Shown piece by piece: positions 9,586 through 18,592 of a stretch of DNA of 64,000 nucleotides (its first letter is position 1; every line of letters begins with the position of its first letter). The notes beneath the pieces were generated by a model that saw only the letters and a list, made by a program, of their open reading frames with translations, had not been told where the DNA came from and ran no database searches. Position numbers and translations under genes: made by a program. Source of the stretch: Vibrio navarrensis (GTDB taxonomy: Bacteria; Pseudomonadota; Gammaproteobacteria; Enterobacterales; Vibrionaceae); NCBI RefSeq assembly GCF_015767675.1, contig NZ_CP065218.1, positions 744,001-808,000 of the forward strand. Reading direction: 5' to 3'.

Positions 9586-9617
9586 AGCCCTCCCCAAACC
9601 AGTGTCTGGGGAAGGCT
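9586..9617 (-). terminator. Hairpin after the siderophore receptor gene
   Basis: AGCCCTCCCCA (9586-9596) pairs with TGGGGAAGGCT (9607-9617), with one mismatch, directly beyond the stop of the leftward receptor gene. The T-run on the minus strand is poor, so termination strength is uncertain. Confidence 0.6.
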
Positions 9618-9628
9618 AAGGCTTGTGA

Positions 9629-11593
9629 TTACAGCGCCATATCGACGGTGATGTAGTAAGAGCGGCCAATCTCACTTTCTTGATAATCTTGGCTTTCCGC
9701 TTGAAGATTTTTGTCTAGGAAGTTGGTGATGCCTGCTTTTACCGTCCAATCATGGTTGATGCGATAGCTGGCACCAAGGTTGGCGATCACATACGGGTCA
9801 AACCAGATGTTCTCACCGAGGCTATAACTGTAGCCCAACTGTTTCCCCGTGTAGTTAGCTGAAGCAAACAGAGTGAGATCCGTGCTTGCGTCCCAGTTCA
9901 GCGTAACGCTCGCCAACCATGACGGTACGTTTTCCAAATCCAACCCCGTCGCTTTCACTTCGGTTTTGGTGTATGTGGCATTCGCGTTGAGATAGAGGGT
10001 ATCGCTGATATCCAGATCGCCTTCCAGCTCTAAACCTTTCGACTCAACATCGTCTTCAATGTTCTGGTAGGTAATAAAGCCTGTCGCACGTGTTGAGGTG
10101 TCTCGGTCAATCATATTTTCAATCTGGTTTGCAAACACAGTGCCCTGAACAAACCAGCTATCACCACGGTAACTAGAGGTGAACTCAACAGTTTTTGAGC
10201 TCTCCGGCTTGAGGTCGGGATTGCCCGTCAGGTAGCAAGCACCGCCACAACTGACCAGAGTGAAATCTTTCGATGATTGGTAAATAGAAGGCGTTTTAAA
10301 ACCTTCCGCATAGCCCCCTTTGAGGGTCAAACGATCGCTTGGGGTATACACCAAGTACGCTCTTGGGGTGAAATCACTGCCAAAATTGTTGTTGTGGGTT
10401 AAGCGGCCACTCAGCGTTGCTGACAAGGTATCACTCAAAGTGATCTGATCTTGCAAGAACAGCGCACTTTGCGTCAGCGATTGGCTGTCATTGTAATCTC
10501 GGTCGATGTCGATTGAGGTGTAAAGAACATCAAAGCCAGTGGTAATCAATTGTCCATCGATGGCCGTGATGCCAAACTTAGCATCCAGTGAGTGGTTTTG
10601 CTGTTTCGCATTGGCAACCTCTAACAGAGGGTGCGTGTTGTCATCATGGATTTTCGAGTTTTCGTACAAATAGTTGATGTTGTCATTACCCCAACTCCAC
10701 TCTCCTTGATGGCCCAACGAGGTGGTGTACTTTTTACCGTTGGTGATGTCATCATCCGACGAACTGTTTCTATCGGTGTCGGGATAGGTACGCTTATCTT
10801 CCAGATAGCTGATGTCCCATAGGATTTTGTTATTTTCATTTACAAGCCAAGTCAATGCCGCTTGGATACCTTTACGTTCCTGCTCTGCGTTGCCGGAGAA
10901 GTTATTCCCAGCATGCACATCGTCAGGGAACCAAGCATCTTGCTGGCTCACTTCTGCTGCCACAGAGTAAAGCAGTTTGTCAGGTCGTGCGCTACCACTG
11001 ACCCAAACGTTGCCTTTGGTCATAGCGCCATCCCCCTCTTCGGGGTGCGAATAAGAGAGGCTGGCGTTAACACGCGTCTCTTCCGTTGGCTGTTTGAGGA
11101 TAACGTTCACTACTCCGCCGAGCGCATCACTGCCATAAAGCGACGACATCGGCCCGCGGATCACTTCAATGCGATCAATGGCGCTAATCGGAATGCTGGA
11201 GAAATCAAAACCGGCACCGCGTACCATCGTCTCACTGGAATTGATACGACGGCCATTGACCAGCAACAAGGTAAAGTTGTCCCGTGCGGTATTGTTGTTC
11301 TTCAAACCACGAATAATGATATTCGGCTCGCTACCAGAACTGCGCACCACATGCACACCGGGGACACTTTCGAGTGCGCTGGCCACATCATTCACTGGCT
11401 TGCGGTTGAGATCCTCACTGGTGATCACGCTAATGGTCGCTGGCGCTTCGCGCAACGAGGTTTGGTTGGTGGTCGCGGTCACCACCATAACATCCACGTC
11501 AGAACTATGCGTTGTATCCGCCAAAACAGGGAGGGAGAAAACCGCCAACGTAATTGCGTAACTGAGTGCTGATTTTTTCATTCTCTTTTTCAT
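9629..11593 (-). CDS. TonB-dependent catecholate siderophore receptor (IrgA/FepA-like)
   Basis: 654-residue outer-membrane receptor. A signal peptide (cut after about VLADT) precedes a TonB-box-like DVMVVTAT segment, a plug domain (ITSEDLNRKPVNDVASALESVPGV, then RGLKNNNTARDN and GPMSSLYGSDALGGVVNVI) and a 22-strand barrel with the C-terminal aromatic-rich last strand SYYITVDMAL. Length and plug resemble the IrgA/enterobactin receptors of vibrios. The gene overlaps the upstream esterase gene by 4 bp, and the shared promoter carries a Fur box, so uptake of a ferric catecholate siderophore under iron starvation is the likely role. The exact siderophore is not readable from sequence. Confidence 0.9.
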   Translation of the reverse strand: MKKRMKKSALSYAITLAVFSLPVLADTTHSSDVDVMVVTATTNQTSLREAPATISVITSEDLNRKPVNDVASALESVPGVHVVRSSGSEPNIIIRGLKNNNTARDNFTLLLVNGRRINSSETMVRGAGFDFSSIPISAIDRIEVIRGPMSSLYGSDALGGVVNVILKQPTEETRVNASLSYSHPEEGDGAMTKGNVWVSGSARPDKLLYSVAAEVSQQDAWFPDDVHAGNNFSGNAEQERKGIQAALTWLVNENNKILWDISYLEDKRTYPDTDRNSSSDDDITNGKKYTTSLGHQGEWSWGNDNINYLYENSKIHDDNTHPLLEVANAKQQNHSLDAKFGITAIDGQLITTGFDVLYTSIDIDRDYNDSQSLTQSALFLQDQITLSDTLSATLSGRLTHNNNFGSDFTPRAYLVYTPSDRLTLKGGYAEGFKTPSIYQSSKDFTLVSCGGACYLTGNPDLKPESSKTVEFTSSYRGDSWFVQGTVFANQIENMIDRDTSTRATGFITYQNIEDDVESKGLELEGDLDISDTLYLNANATYTKTEVKATGLDLENVPSWLASVTLNWDASTDLTLFASANYTGKQLGYSYSLGENIWFDPYVIANLGASYRINHDWTVKAGITNFLDKNLQAESQDYQESEIGRSYYITVDMAL

Positions 11594-13170
11594 TCCTTTT
11601 TATCCTGGTTAAAAAACTGGGCTAAACCTTGTGCCAACATGACGCGCCAACTGAAGTAGTCATGGCCACCGGCTACCTGTTCAAAGACCACGGAGTAACC
11701 TTTCTCTTTCAGCACTTTGTGCAGCTTTTGGTTGGTTTTCAGTATGTTTGCCGAATCCGGGCTGACTTCGAACACGCCCGCGTTCATGTAAATGTCGATA
11801 TCTTTGCGCTCGCTAAGCGCGAACTGCTGCGTCAACCACTCGCTGCTGTGCGGGCTTTCTCCCCACCAAAACGAACCTGATTGACTGAGCACTTTGCCAA
11901 AGGCATCGGGGCGGCGAAAAGCAATCGCCATTGAGGCCAAGCCACCGAAGCTTGAGCCTGAAAGAATGGTCTCTTCCGCCTTGGGGCAAATGCCATGCAC
12001 CTGACACAACCACGGCTTGAACTCGTTGGCCATGAAATCGGCAAAGCGATCGTTGGGAGTCAGCTCTTGAGCACGTAAGCTGGGAAGCGGGTTATTGATA
12101 AACACCGCTCGCAGTGGCGGTATTTTTTTCTGCGCAATTAAGTTGTCCAACATGGTCGGTACAGAGGCGCGCCCCAGATAAGCATCCCCATCGAACAAAA
12201 TAAGCAGCGGTGAGGCTGGCGTCACCGCATAGCGGGCGTGGGGTTGATAGAGGTGGATGGTGCGGCGATTATTCAGCATCGCACTGTCGTAGCTAAACGT
12301 CGTCACTTGGCCAGTTAGGTTGCCCTGTGGCCGGGTTATCTCATCGCTCAGCGCTTTCGGTAACGTCACGGTGGAAGCAGTAGAAAACAGCGTATCGTCT
12401 TGCGCAAAAGGCGCGTTGTGATTAAGAGGATCGGGCCCTGCTGTTGCAAGCACCGCGCGGCGCTGCTCGCGCCACGCATCTTGAGATTCGTCACTCACAA
12501 TTTGTGGCACATTGGGCGCTAAACGATAAGAAAGGCGGGTTTGTGCTGGCACCACATAGCTTTTGTACCAGATAGTGCTATTGGCTAAACGGGCTAAGTG
12601 CACATGGCCATCGTACGGGCTGCCGAGCAAACGAACGTTGTCTGCTTCACCGCGCCAAAGAAATGTGAGGAGCATTTGCTCATCATCAATCGGCTCGATC
12701 AGGGGTGTCCCTGCTTGTTCTATTCGCTGCCAGAAGCGCGACTCAGCATCGGCGTTGCTGGCCACAATCGCATCGTGCGTCTTCTGAAGCAACGAGCTGA
12801 GCAACGGATGTTGTGGTAATACACGTTGATCAGACTTTAGGGCCAACTTGTTCAAATTAAGCGAAATGTGAGCATTTTGCTGCGCAAACGGCTGGATCTC
12901 TATCTGATAGCGCCCTGCCTTATCCGCCAGCCAGAAGATCTCTGCTTCTTTCTGCCCAGCGCTGAGCAGTTGTTTCACCACTTGGCCTTGCTGATCGACA
13001 ATCGAGGCAGACTGTAGTGGCGCATCACTGGTGAGTGTGCCGCGAAAATAGGTTTGCGACTCAGTGAGCACAGGCTGGTGCGTGGTTTGCTCGATGTCAA
13101 ACTCTTGCTGCCAAGTTTGGGGCAAAGGTGACGTGGCTGAAAGCGCTAGCAGAAATACCGGGGACAACAC
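11590..13170 (-). CDS. Enterochelin-esterase-like siderophore hydrolase (Fes/IroE type), exported
   Basis: About 526 residues with an N-terminal Fes-type domain (to about residue 270) and a C-terminal alpha/beta-hydrolase of the esterase D/Fes group. The nucleophile elbow is SGSSFGGLASMA and the catalytic His is in GGHDYFSWR near the end. I chose the GTG at 13170 because AAGGAG stands 7 bp before it and the protein then opens with a signal peptide (LSPVFLLALSATSPLP); the longer frame starting TTG at 13200 lacks a ribosome site and overlaps the Fur box. A signal peptide makes this periplasmic, like IroE and unlike cytoplasmic Fes. It would cleave the imported ferric siderophore or its linear forms. 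First gene of the receptor operon. Confidence 0.85.
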   Translation of the reverse strand: MLSPVFLLALSATSPLPQTWQQEFDIEQTTHQPVLTESQTYFRGTLTSDAPLQSASIVDQQGQVVKQLLSAGQKEAEIFWLADKAGRYQIEIQPFAQQNAHISLNLNKLALKSDQRVLPQHPLLSSLLQKTHDAIVASNADAESRFWQRIEQAGTPLIEPIDDEQMLLTFLWRGEADNVRLLGSPYDGHVHLARLANSTIWYKSYVVPAQTRLSYRLAPNVPQIVSDESQDAWREQRRAVLATAGPDPLNHNAPFAQDDTLFSTASTVTLPKALSDEITRPQGNLTGQVTTFSYDSAMLNNRRTIHLYQPHARYAVTPASPLLILFDGDAYLGRASVPTMLDNLIAQKKIPPLRAVFINNPLPSLRAQELTPNDRFADFMANEFKPWLCQVHGICPKAEETILSGSSFGGLASMAIAFRRPDAFGKVLSQSGSFWWGESPHSSEWLTQQFALSERKDIDIYMNAGVFEVSPDSANILKTNQKLHKVLKEKGYSVVFEQVAGGHDYFSWRVMLAQGLAQFFNQDKKE

Positions 13171-13187
13171 AACGACTCTCCTTGATG

Positions 13188-13210
13188 CAAATAATAACAA
13201 TTATCATTTG
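13188..13210. promoter_or_regulatory. Fur box of the siderophore operon
   Basis: Read on the minus strand, ATGATAATTGTTATTAT inside this 23-bp near-palindrome (outer arms CAAAT/ATTTG) agrees well with the Fur consensus built of GATAAT units. It lies just downstream of a good -10 element and just upstream of the esterase start, where Fur-Fe would block transcription. Confidence 0.85.
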
Positions 13211-13221
13211 TATTTTGGCGC

Positions 13222-13249
13222 ATTATACTGATTTGGTTCATTAGGTAAA
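13222..13249 (-). promoter_or_regulatory. Sigma-70 promoter of the siderophore operon
   Basis: On the minus strand, TTTACC (13244-13249) and TATAAT (13222-13227) are separated by 16 bp. The predicted start site falls inside the Fur box. Confidence 0.75.
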
Positions 13250-13290
13250 GTGATGTTTTCGATTGGTTTTATTCGCGACTCTGCTATAGG

Positions 13291-14575
13291 GGTTCATCCG
13301 GAAAATCGATACCTGAATGGCTTTTCTGATACCATATCGCCAAAAATAGCCAGTTAATGTCAACTTCACTTCTTTACCATCGCTTTGGAATACGCGGCCC
13401 TTTCCATTATTGCTCTACAGAGTTTGATGGTGACGCGACCATCTTTCACGTAGCACACAATCCTCATATTAAATGTCCATCATGTCGTAGTCGTGATGTC
13501 ATAAAAAAAAGGAGGTAAGGTTCGCCGTTTCATCGCTACGCCAATCGGCACTAGCCCCTGTTACATCCAGATAGCAAACCAGCGGATTGAATGCCGAGCT
13601 TGTAATACACTCGGGTATTTGCCGCTTAACTTTGTTCCTCGTCCCAAAGTGCGTTACACAAAGGGCTTTGAACAGTATGTTCTCTCGCTGTCAGCATTGA
13701 ACGTCACCATCAATGCCATTGCCAAGCTATGTGGTGTCTGTTGGGATACAGTGAAAGATATTCAGAAGCATTACCTGCAAAAGCGATACTCTCAACCTTG
13801 TCTTAAAAACGTCACTCACATTGGAATTGATGAGATTTACTGTGGCTCAAAAAGTGGCTTCATGACGGTTGTGATTGATATGAAGACAAGTGCCGTCATT
13901 TATACAGAGAAAGGAAAGAAGGCCGAAAGCCTTGACGGTTTTTGGAAACGGAAGCTGCGTTGTAAAAAGCCGATTGAAGCCGTCGCCACCGATATGGGAC
14001 AGGCATACATCTCTTCGGTAAAACAGCACGCCCCGAAGGCGAAGTTGGTCATTGACCGTTTCCACGTGGTGAAGCGTTTTAATGAAAAGCTGACAGAGTT
14101 CAGGCGTGAACTACAAAATTCGATGAGTAACAAAAATGACGCTCAATACCTTAAGAATACTCGTTGGTTATTGGTAAGTAATCCCGATAGGTTAGATGAG
14201 CAAGGCCAAGCGAGATTGGAGCGAGCACTCGCAGCCAATCAGCCCTTAGCGGTGGTTTATTATTTAAAAGAGAAGTTAAGAATGCTGTGGTCGCAGCCAT
14301 CAAAGATAGAGGGTGAGAGATGGCTAGAAAGCTGGATAGATGAAGCGAACCACTCAGGCATTGTGATGCTAGAGAAGTTTACTAAGACCCTGAGGAAGCA
14401 TAAGGATGGGATATTGGCATTTTATGATGAAAGGATGAATAGTGGTCGAGTAGAGGGTGTGAACAACCGAATAAAGACGCTGAACAAAGTCGCCTATGGG
14501 TATCGTGATTGGGAATTTTTTGAGTTAAAAATCAAAGCCAGTCATGAGGCGAAGTATCGATTTTCCGGATGAACC
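13291..14575 (+). mobile_element. ISL3-family insertion sequence, 1285 bp, with 8-bp target duplication
   Basis: Perfect 22-bp terminal inverted repeats begin GGTTCATCCGGAAAATCG at 13291-13312 and mirror at 14554-14575. The flanks are an exact 8-bp direct repeat GCTATAGG (13283-13290 and 14576-14583), the duplication size known for ISL3. The perfect ends and duplication point to a recent insertion. It landed between the Fur-regulated promoter and the sstT terminator, harming neither. It carries one transposase gene with a frameshift. Confidence 0.95.
13357..14572 (+). pseudogene. ISL3-family transposase, frameshifted at an A8 run
   Basis: The ATG at 13357 opens an N-terminal zinc-finger part (HIKCPSCRSRDVIKK) that stops at TAA 13516. 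The next frame continues the same protein without a gap: KVRRFIATPIGT, then IECRACN completing the second CxxC pair, then the DDE core with GIDEIYCG, ATDMGQAY and SGRVEGVNNR acidic residues. The switch falls on a run of eight A's at 13503-13510; removing one A restores a single frame of about 404 residues. So this is either an inactivating one-base insertion or a transposase expressed by slippage. The downstream frame alone (TTG at 13619) would lack the zinc finger. Confidence 0.88.
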
Positions 14576-14606
14576 GCTATAGGGATACAAAGTACTAAAG
14601 ACGACG

Positions 14607-14636
14607 CAAAAAAATCCCCAAGCATGGCTCGGGGAT
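14607..14636 (-). terminator. Rho-independent terminator of sstT
   Basis: On the minus strand ATCCCC and GGGGAT form the stem base around GAGCCATGCTT and are followed by seven T's. It lies 54 bp beyond the sstT stop and just outside the IS end. Confidence 0.85.
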
Positions 14637-14689
14637 GAAAAGGTTTGAGCAAAGTGGCATCAAGCGCCGCTCATATCATTCTGCGCAGA

Positions 14690-15910
14690 TTAACGCTGAG
14701 CTTTTTGTGCTTCTGATTCACATACTGCGGCCGTAAAGATCACGTCAGTTGAGCTGTTGAGCGCCGTTTCCGCTGAATCTTGGATAACACCGATGATAAA
14801 GCCGACCGCGACCACTTGCATTGCAATGTCGTTGGAAATCCCGAACAGGCCACACGCCAGCGGGATCAAAAGCAGCGATCCCCCCGCAACACCAGATGCG
14901 CCACACGCCGACACCGCCGCCACAACGCTGAGCAGGATTGCGGTCATCAGATCCACTTCAATACCCATGGTGTGTACCGCAGCCAGAGTCAGTGTTGTGA
15001 TGGTAATAGCAGCACCGGCCATGTTGATGGTCGCACCTAGTGGAATCGATACCGAGTAGGTGTCTTCATCCAGTTTTAGCTTTTCACACAAAGCCATGTT
15101 GACTGGAATGTTAGCCGCACTAGAACGGGTAAAGAAAGCCGTTACGCCACTTTCACGCAGACACTGGAACACTAACGGGTATGGGTTTTGTTTGGTTTTT
15201 ACGTAAACCATCGCTGGGTTAACCACCAGTGCAATGATCGCCATCGCGCTCAGCAGTACCACTAACAGGTGTGCGTAACCGGCCAACGCGTCAAAGCCCG
15301 TAGTCGCGAAAGTAGACGCAACGAGGCCGAAAATACCGAACGGCGCCAAACGGATGATGAAACGCACAATGTGTGAAACGCTGTGGCTGAGATCTTCAAA
15401 CACCGCTTTGGTGGTCGCTGAGGCATGATGCAGTGCCAAACCAAGGCCCACACCCCAAGCCAAGATACCAATATAGTTGGCATTAGTTAGCGCGTTAACT
15501 GGGTTATCCACCAGCTTGAACAGCAGGGTTTTAATTACTTCCAGAATACCTTGCGGCGGGTTCGCCCCTTCCGCACCCGTCACTAGGGTCAGTGTCGTTG
15601 GAAACATGAAGCTCAAGACAACGGCTATCAGAGCAGCAAAGAAGGTTCCCGCCAGGTACATCACCACGATTGGGCGCATATGGGTATGTTGATTTTTCTT
15701 TTGATTGGCGATGGAAGCGGCGACAAGGATAAAGACCAAAATTGGGGCGATCGCTTTCAACGCACCGACGAATAAGCTCCCGAGCAAGCCTACACTTTCG
15801 GCTGAGCTTGGTGAGACGACGGCAAGTGAGATCCCAAGGACGATACCGACTAGGATCTGTAGCACGAGGTTGCCACGGGCAAATCGCGCTATAAGACTGT
15901 TATGTTGCAT
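14690..15910 (-). CDS. sstT: Serine/threonine:Na+ symporter SstT
   Basis: 406-residue dicarboxylate/amino acid:cation symporter (DAACS) family protein with eight or so membrane spans and re-entrant loops. Characteristic segments are the serine-rich [20 protein letters not shown] hairpin region, [14 protein letters not shown] and [21 protein letters not shown], which together match SstT closely. It imports serine and threonine with sodium across the inner membrane. It stands alone, with its own terminator and about 280 bp of upstream sequence. The start ATG at 15910 gives the usual family N-terminus ([18 protein letters not shown]). Confidence 0.92.
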   Translation of the reverse strand: MQHNSLIARFARGNLVLQILVGIVLGISLAVVSPSSAESVGLLGSLFVGALKAIAPILVFILVAASIANQKKNQHTHMRPIVVMYLAGTFFAALIAVVLSFMFPTTLTLVTGAEGANPPQGILEVIKTLLFKLVDNPVNALTNANYIGILAWGVGLGLALHHASATTKAVFEDLSHSVSHIVRFIIRLAPFGIFGLVASTFATTGFDALAGYAHLLVVLLSAMAIIALVVNPAMVYVKTKQNPYPLVFQCLRESGVTAFFTRSSAANIPVNMALCEKLKLDEDTYSVSIPLGATINMAGAAITITTLTLAAVHTMGIEVDLMTAILLSVVAAVSACGASGVAGGSLLLIPLACGLFGISNDIAMQVVAVGFIIGVIQDSAETALNSSTDVIFTAAVCESEAQKAQR

Positions 15911-16130
15911 ACATCATTCCTGCATTTATCAGAATTATGGTGGTTTGATTATTCATTTTATAGAACTAAGCGAAATTCAGCATAGTTGTGCTGAATGGTA
16001 CCTATAGTAACGAGGGAATATTTTGTGTCTAGTTTTAGTTTATTTCTGGGCTGATTGTTTGTGCAAAGTTGTGATGGGTGGTTAAAAGTGTTGTAAAGAT
16101 GTTATAAGCAAGAGAAAGAAGAATAAAATA

Positions 16131-16165
16131 ATAGCCAAAGTAGTTTTGCTAACCACTTTGGCTAT
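16131..16165 (-). terminator. Terminator after rsgA2
   Basis: Perfect 11-bp arms ATAGCCAAAGT (16131-16141) and ACTTTGGCTAT (16155-16165); the minus-strand transcript then reads TATTTTATTC. It lies 23 bp beyond the leftward rsgA2 stop. The rest of 15911-16130 shows no gene. Confidence 0.8.
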
Positions 16166-16188
16166 AAGAGGATGCGTTGTCAGTTAAC

Positions 16189-17250
16189 TCAATAAGGCGC
16201 TTTTAATTTTTTCTTATCGCTGAGTACGTTACGATGCATTTTTCCTATTTGCTTCAATCGATTCCTTTGCTCAGCGAAGGTTGACGCATTGTAAGCCTGC
16301 TCTTTTTGCAGTTTGAGGTAGTTTTGATAGCGTCTTAGCTCTAATGTGCCATTTTCTATCGCTTTTTGTACCGCACACCCCGGCTCTTGCTGGTGTCGAC
16401 AATCACTAAAACGGCAGCGCTCTGCCAAACTTTCAATTTCGGCAAAGGTCTCACTGACCCCTTCACCGCAATCAGCCAGTTGCAGCTCACGCATTCCGGG
16501 CGTATCAATAATGATGCCGCCACCGGCTATCAGATGCACCGAACGCGCTGTGGTGGTGTGTCGACCTTTGCTGTCGTCTTCACGAATCCCGCCCGTTTGT
16601 TGCGTTTCATCACCCAGTAGCGAGTTGGTCAAGGTTGATTTTCCGACCCCGGATGAGCCGAGAAACGCCACAGTGCGGCCCGTCGTGCACCACGGTCTTA
16701 ACACGTCAACACTATGGCTGTCGAGTGCGTTGACCGCTTCAACCAGCAAAGTCGCGCTTAACTGCTTCACTTGTTGGATACGCGCTTCGGCATCAACACA
16801 AAGATCTGCTTTGGTGAGCACCACCACCGGCTCAATGTGTGCTTCCTTGGCGACGCTAAGGTAACGCTCAATGCGGCTGAGGTTGAAATCATCATTGAGC
16901 GAGCAGACGATAAACAGCGTATCGACATTGGCCGCAATCAATTGCTCCTCAACTTTGCTGCCCGCCGCTTTACGGCTCAATTCACTCTGGCGTTCCAGCA
17001 ACCGTTTGAACTGATGTTGCGTATCGACCAACAGCCAATCGCCAACGGTCATTTTGGGCTGCGCATGATGAATAGCTAAATGAAAACTGCCCTGCTCACA
17101 AGCCAGTTGATACCCGCTACGATGATGAGCAAGCACACGGCAAATCAGCGTGTCGTCGTAGTCGTCCAGTGTCAGTTGTTGTTGAAAAAAAGGTTTCCAG
17201 CCAAGTTGAGCAAGTGTTGCTGGCTGAAGTGGATTACTTGTTTTGTTCAT
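16189..17250 (-). CDS. rsgA2: Small-subunit ribosome biogenesis GTPase RsgA, second copy
   Basis: 353-residue circularly permuted GTPase. The order of motifs is typical of RsgA/YjeQ: an N-terminal OB fold, then G4 (VLTKADL), the P-loop [11 protein letters not shown]2 (GRHTTT) and G3 (DTPGMRE), then a zinc knuckle [14 protein letters not shown]. RsgA helps late 30S maturation by releasing RbfA. Vibrios commonly carry a housekeeping rsgA on chromosome 1 and a divergent copy on chromosome 2; this would be the latter. The C-terminal tail is long and basic. A structured leader with a small upstream ORF precedes it. Confidence 0.88.
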   Translation of the reverse strand: MNKTSNPLQPATLAQLGWKPFFQQQLTLDDYDDTLICRVLAHHRSGYQLACEQGSFHLAIHHAQPKMTVGDWLLVDTQHQFKRLLERQSELSRKAAGSKVEEQLIAANVDTLFIVCSLNDDFNLSRIERYLSVAKEAHIEPVVVLTKADLCVDAEARIQQVKQLSATLLVEAVNALDSHSVDVLRPWCTTGRTVAFLGSSGVGKSTLTNSLLGDETQQTGGIREDDSKGRHTTTARSVHLIAGGGIIIDTPGMRELQLADCGEGVSETFAEIESLAERCRFSDCRHQQEPGCAVQKAIENGTLELRRYQNYLKLQKEQAYNASTFAEQRNRLKQIGKMHRNVLSDKKKLKAPY

Positions 17251-17299
17251 TGCGAATCTTCCCGGTGCACAAAAGCACCTGACTAAATCATTAGGATTC

Positions 17300-17460
17300 A
17301 GGGTGTAATTCGTTCGTTACGATAGAATGACCCCGGTTTTACCGGGCAAACAAGAAGGGATGGGGAGAAGTCGCTCGTTGCGATAAAAAGGTTTGTGAAC
17401 GGACTTTCCGTTAACCCAACAATGCCCTTTGAAGTTGGTTAGTGACAATCATCAGAATTC
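17300..17460 (-). promoter_or_regulatory. Structured leader of rsgA2 with repeats and hairpins
   Basis: Reading leftward toward rsgA2: a tiny ORF with a strong ribosome site (17411-17452), an AACGGA-AAG-TCCGTT hairpin right after its stop, a copy of TATCGCAACGAGCGA (17371-17385), a CCCGGT-AAA-ACCGGG hairpin, and a second copy TATCGTAACGAACGA (17310-17324). The arrangement suggests a regulated 5' leader; the mechanism is unknown. Confidence 0.45.
17411..17452 (-). CDS. Candidate 13-residue leader peptide upstream of rsgA2
   Basis: ATG at 17452 preceded by GGAGGAATTCTG, an unusually good ribosome binding site, opens a 13-codon ORF encoding MIVTNQLQRALLG and ends in TAA. A short hairpin follows at once. 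Its length, strong start signal and position about 160 nt before rsgA2 fit a leader peptide. It may be chance; no homologue is known to me. Confidence 0.4.
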   Translation of the reverse strand: MIVTNQLQRALLG

Positions 17461-17547
17461 CTCCAGTGTGTTTTAGACAGTGGCAGTATAGGCGCACAAA
17501 AGAAAAAGGAGCGACTGTTGCCACTCCTTTGTGTGATTTATATCACA

Positions 17548-17994
17548 TTAATGATTGGCGTGCTTCATGCCTGCCATCACTTTTTTCACTGGTGCGGTGA
17601 AGGTTTGTTTCTCACCAGTGGCGAACGTGACGGTCACTTCTATCTCACTGCCCTCTTTCAGTGGCTGTGCAAGATCAAACAGCATGATGTGCAAACTGCC
17701 CGGTTTAAGTTCCGTCTTGCCATTGGCAGGAACCTCAATGCCTTCAATCTGGCGCATCTGCATCACATCGCCTTGTTTGATCACATCATGCAGTTCCACT
17801 TTTCCCGCCGCCGGAGTGCTAGCCGCAACAATGGTTTGCGCTTGCGCGCTATTGTTAACCAGTTCGACAAACACTGCGCTGTTGACCGCCCCCGGTGCCA
17901 TGGCGCGCGCATAAGGATGGTGGAACATAACATCACTGGCGTGTGCGAGCGGGCTAAGCAGCAGTGCGCCAATCATCAAAGCTTTCAGTTTCAT
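17548..17994 (-). CDS. Periplasmic copper chaperone PCu(A)C
   Basis: Protein of about 148 residues with signal peptide (LMIGALLLSPLAHAS) and the complete copper-binding signature H-x10-M-x21-H-x-M: His in VELHD, Met in MQMRQ and the closing HIM in GSLHIMLF. PCu(A)C proteins carry Cu(I) in the periplasm to the CuA or CuB site of cytochrome oxidase, working with SCO proteins, and a SCO gene lies 1 bp upstream. I chose the ATG at 17994, preceded by AAGGACA; the longer frame from 18033 adds a non-signal tail inside the SCO gene. The C-terminus KHANH could also bind metal. Confidence 0.88.
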   Translation of the reverse strand: MKLKALMIGALLLSPLAHASDVMFHHPYARAMAPGAVNSAVFVELVNNSAQAQTIVAASTPAAGKVELHDVIKQGDVMQMRQIEGIEVPANGKTELKPGSLHIMLFDLAQPLKEGSEIEVTVTFATGEKQTFTAPVKKVMAGMKHANH

Positions 17995-17995
17995 T

Positions 17996-18592
17996 TTATT
18001 GTCCTTGTGTAGTGGTTTTAATTGCATCCACAACCGGTGCAGGCGTTAAGGTGTGCGGCACTTTGGTGATCAAGGTGCCGTCAGGCTTCAAAAAATAAAA
18101 ATAGGAGCTATGGTCTAGGGTGTACTTGAGTTGTGAATCTTTCAGCTCGGTTTTACGAAAAATAACTCCATAGCGATTAGCCAGCGATTTGGTGATATCG
18201 AGTGGCGCAGACAGACCCTCAATCATGGGGTGGAAGTAGTGGGCGTACTCAGCGGAAGCCTTGGCACCATCTCGCTCAGGGTCGAGAGAGATAAACAGCG
18301 GGCGCAACTTGGCTTTGGTGGCATCATCCAGTTGATTGAGCGCGCCAGCGAGCATCGCAAGCGAGGTTGGACAAACATCCGGACAGCGAGTGAAACCAAA
18401 ATAAGCGATGCGAATGCGTGGATCATTCTGGTCAAAAATATCGACTGGCTGCTCGTTTTCGCCAAACAAAATCGGCTGCTCGGCACTTTGTGCGGGCTTA
18501 GGGGCAACTTTCTGCTGCTGATCAAAATAGCTTTTTACGCCAAAACCTAATACAAAAGCCACCACTAAAATTAGTGACCAATTTCTACTCAT
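17996..18592 (-). CDS. SCO1/SenC family copper-delivery thioredoxin-like protein
   Basis: 198 residues: one N-terminal membrane anchor (WSLILVVAFVLGFGV) and a periplasmic thioredoxin fold. The copper ligands are visible: the CPDVCP motif near residue 88 and the distant His in LDHSSYFYFL near 160. SCO proteins assist assembly of cytochrome c oxidase copper centres. It overlaps the upstream membrane-protein gene by 4 bp and is followed after 1 bp by PCu(A)C, so the three form a tight copper-handling operon. No oxidase subunit gene is nearby, so the target enzyme is encoded elsewhere. Confidence 0.92.
   Translation of the reverse strand: MSRNWSLILVVAFVLGFGVKSYFDQQQKVAPKPAQSAEQPILFGENEQPVDIFDQNDPRIRIAYFGFTRCPDVCPTSLAMLAGALNQLDDATKAKLRPLFISLDPERDGAKASAEYAHYFHPMIEGLSAPLDITKSLANRYGVIFRKTELKDSQLKYTLDHSSYFYFLKPDGTLITKVPHTLTPAPVVDAIKTTTQGQ

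Noticed and set aside
10862..11572. 236-codon plus-strand ORF opposite the TonB receptor
   Set aside because: Antisense shadow of a well-supported receptor gene; composition (many His/Arg/Thr) is that of a complementary frame.
11813..13200. Extended TTG start of the esterase at 13200
   Set aside because: It would place the start in the Fur box and upstream of the evident AAGGAG-GTG start and signal peptide.
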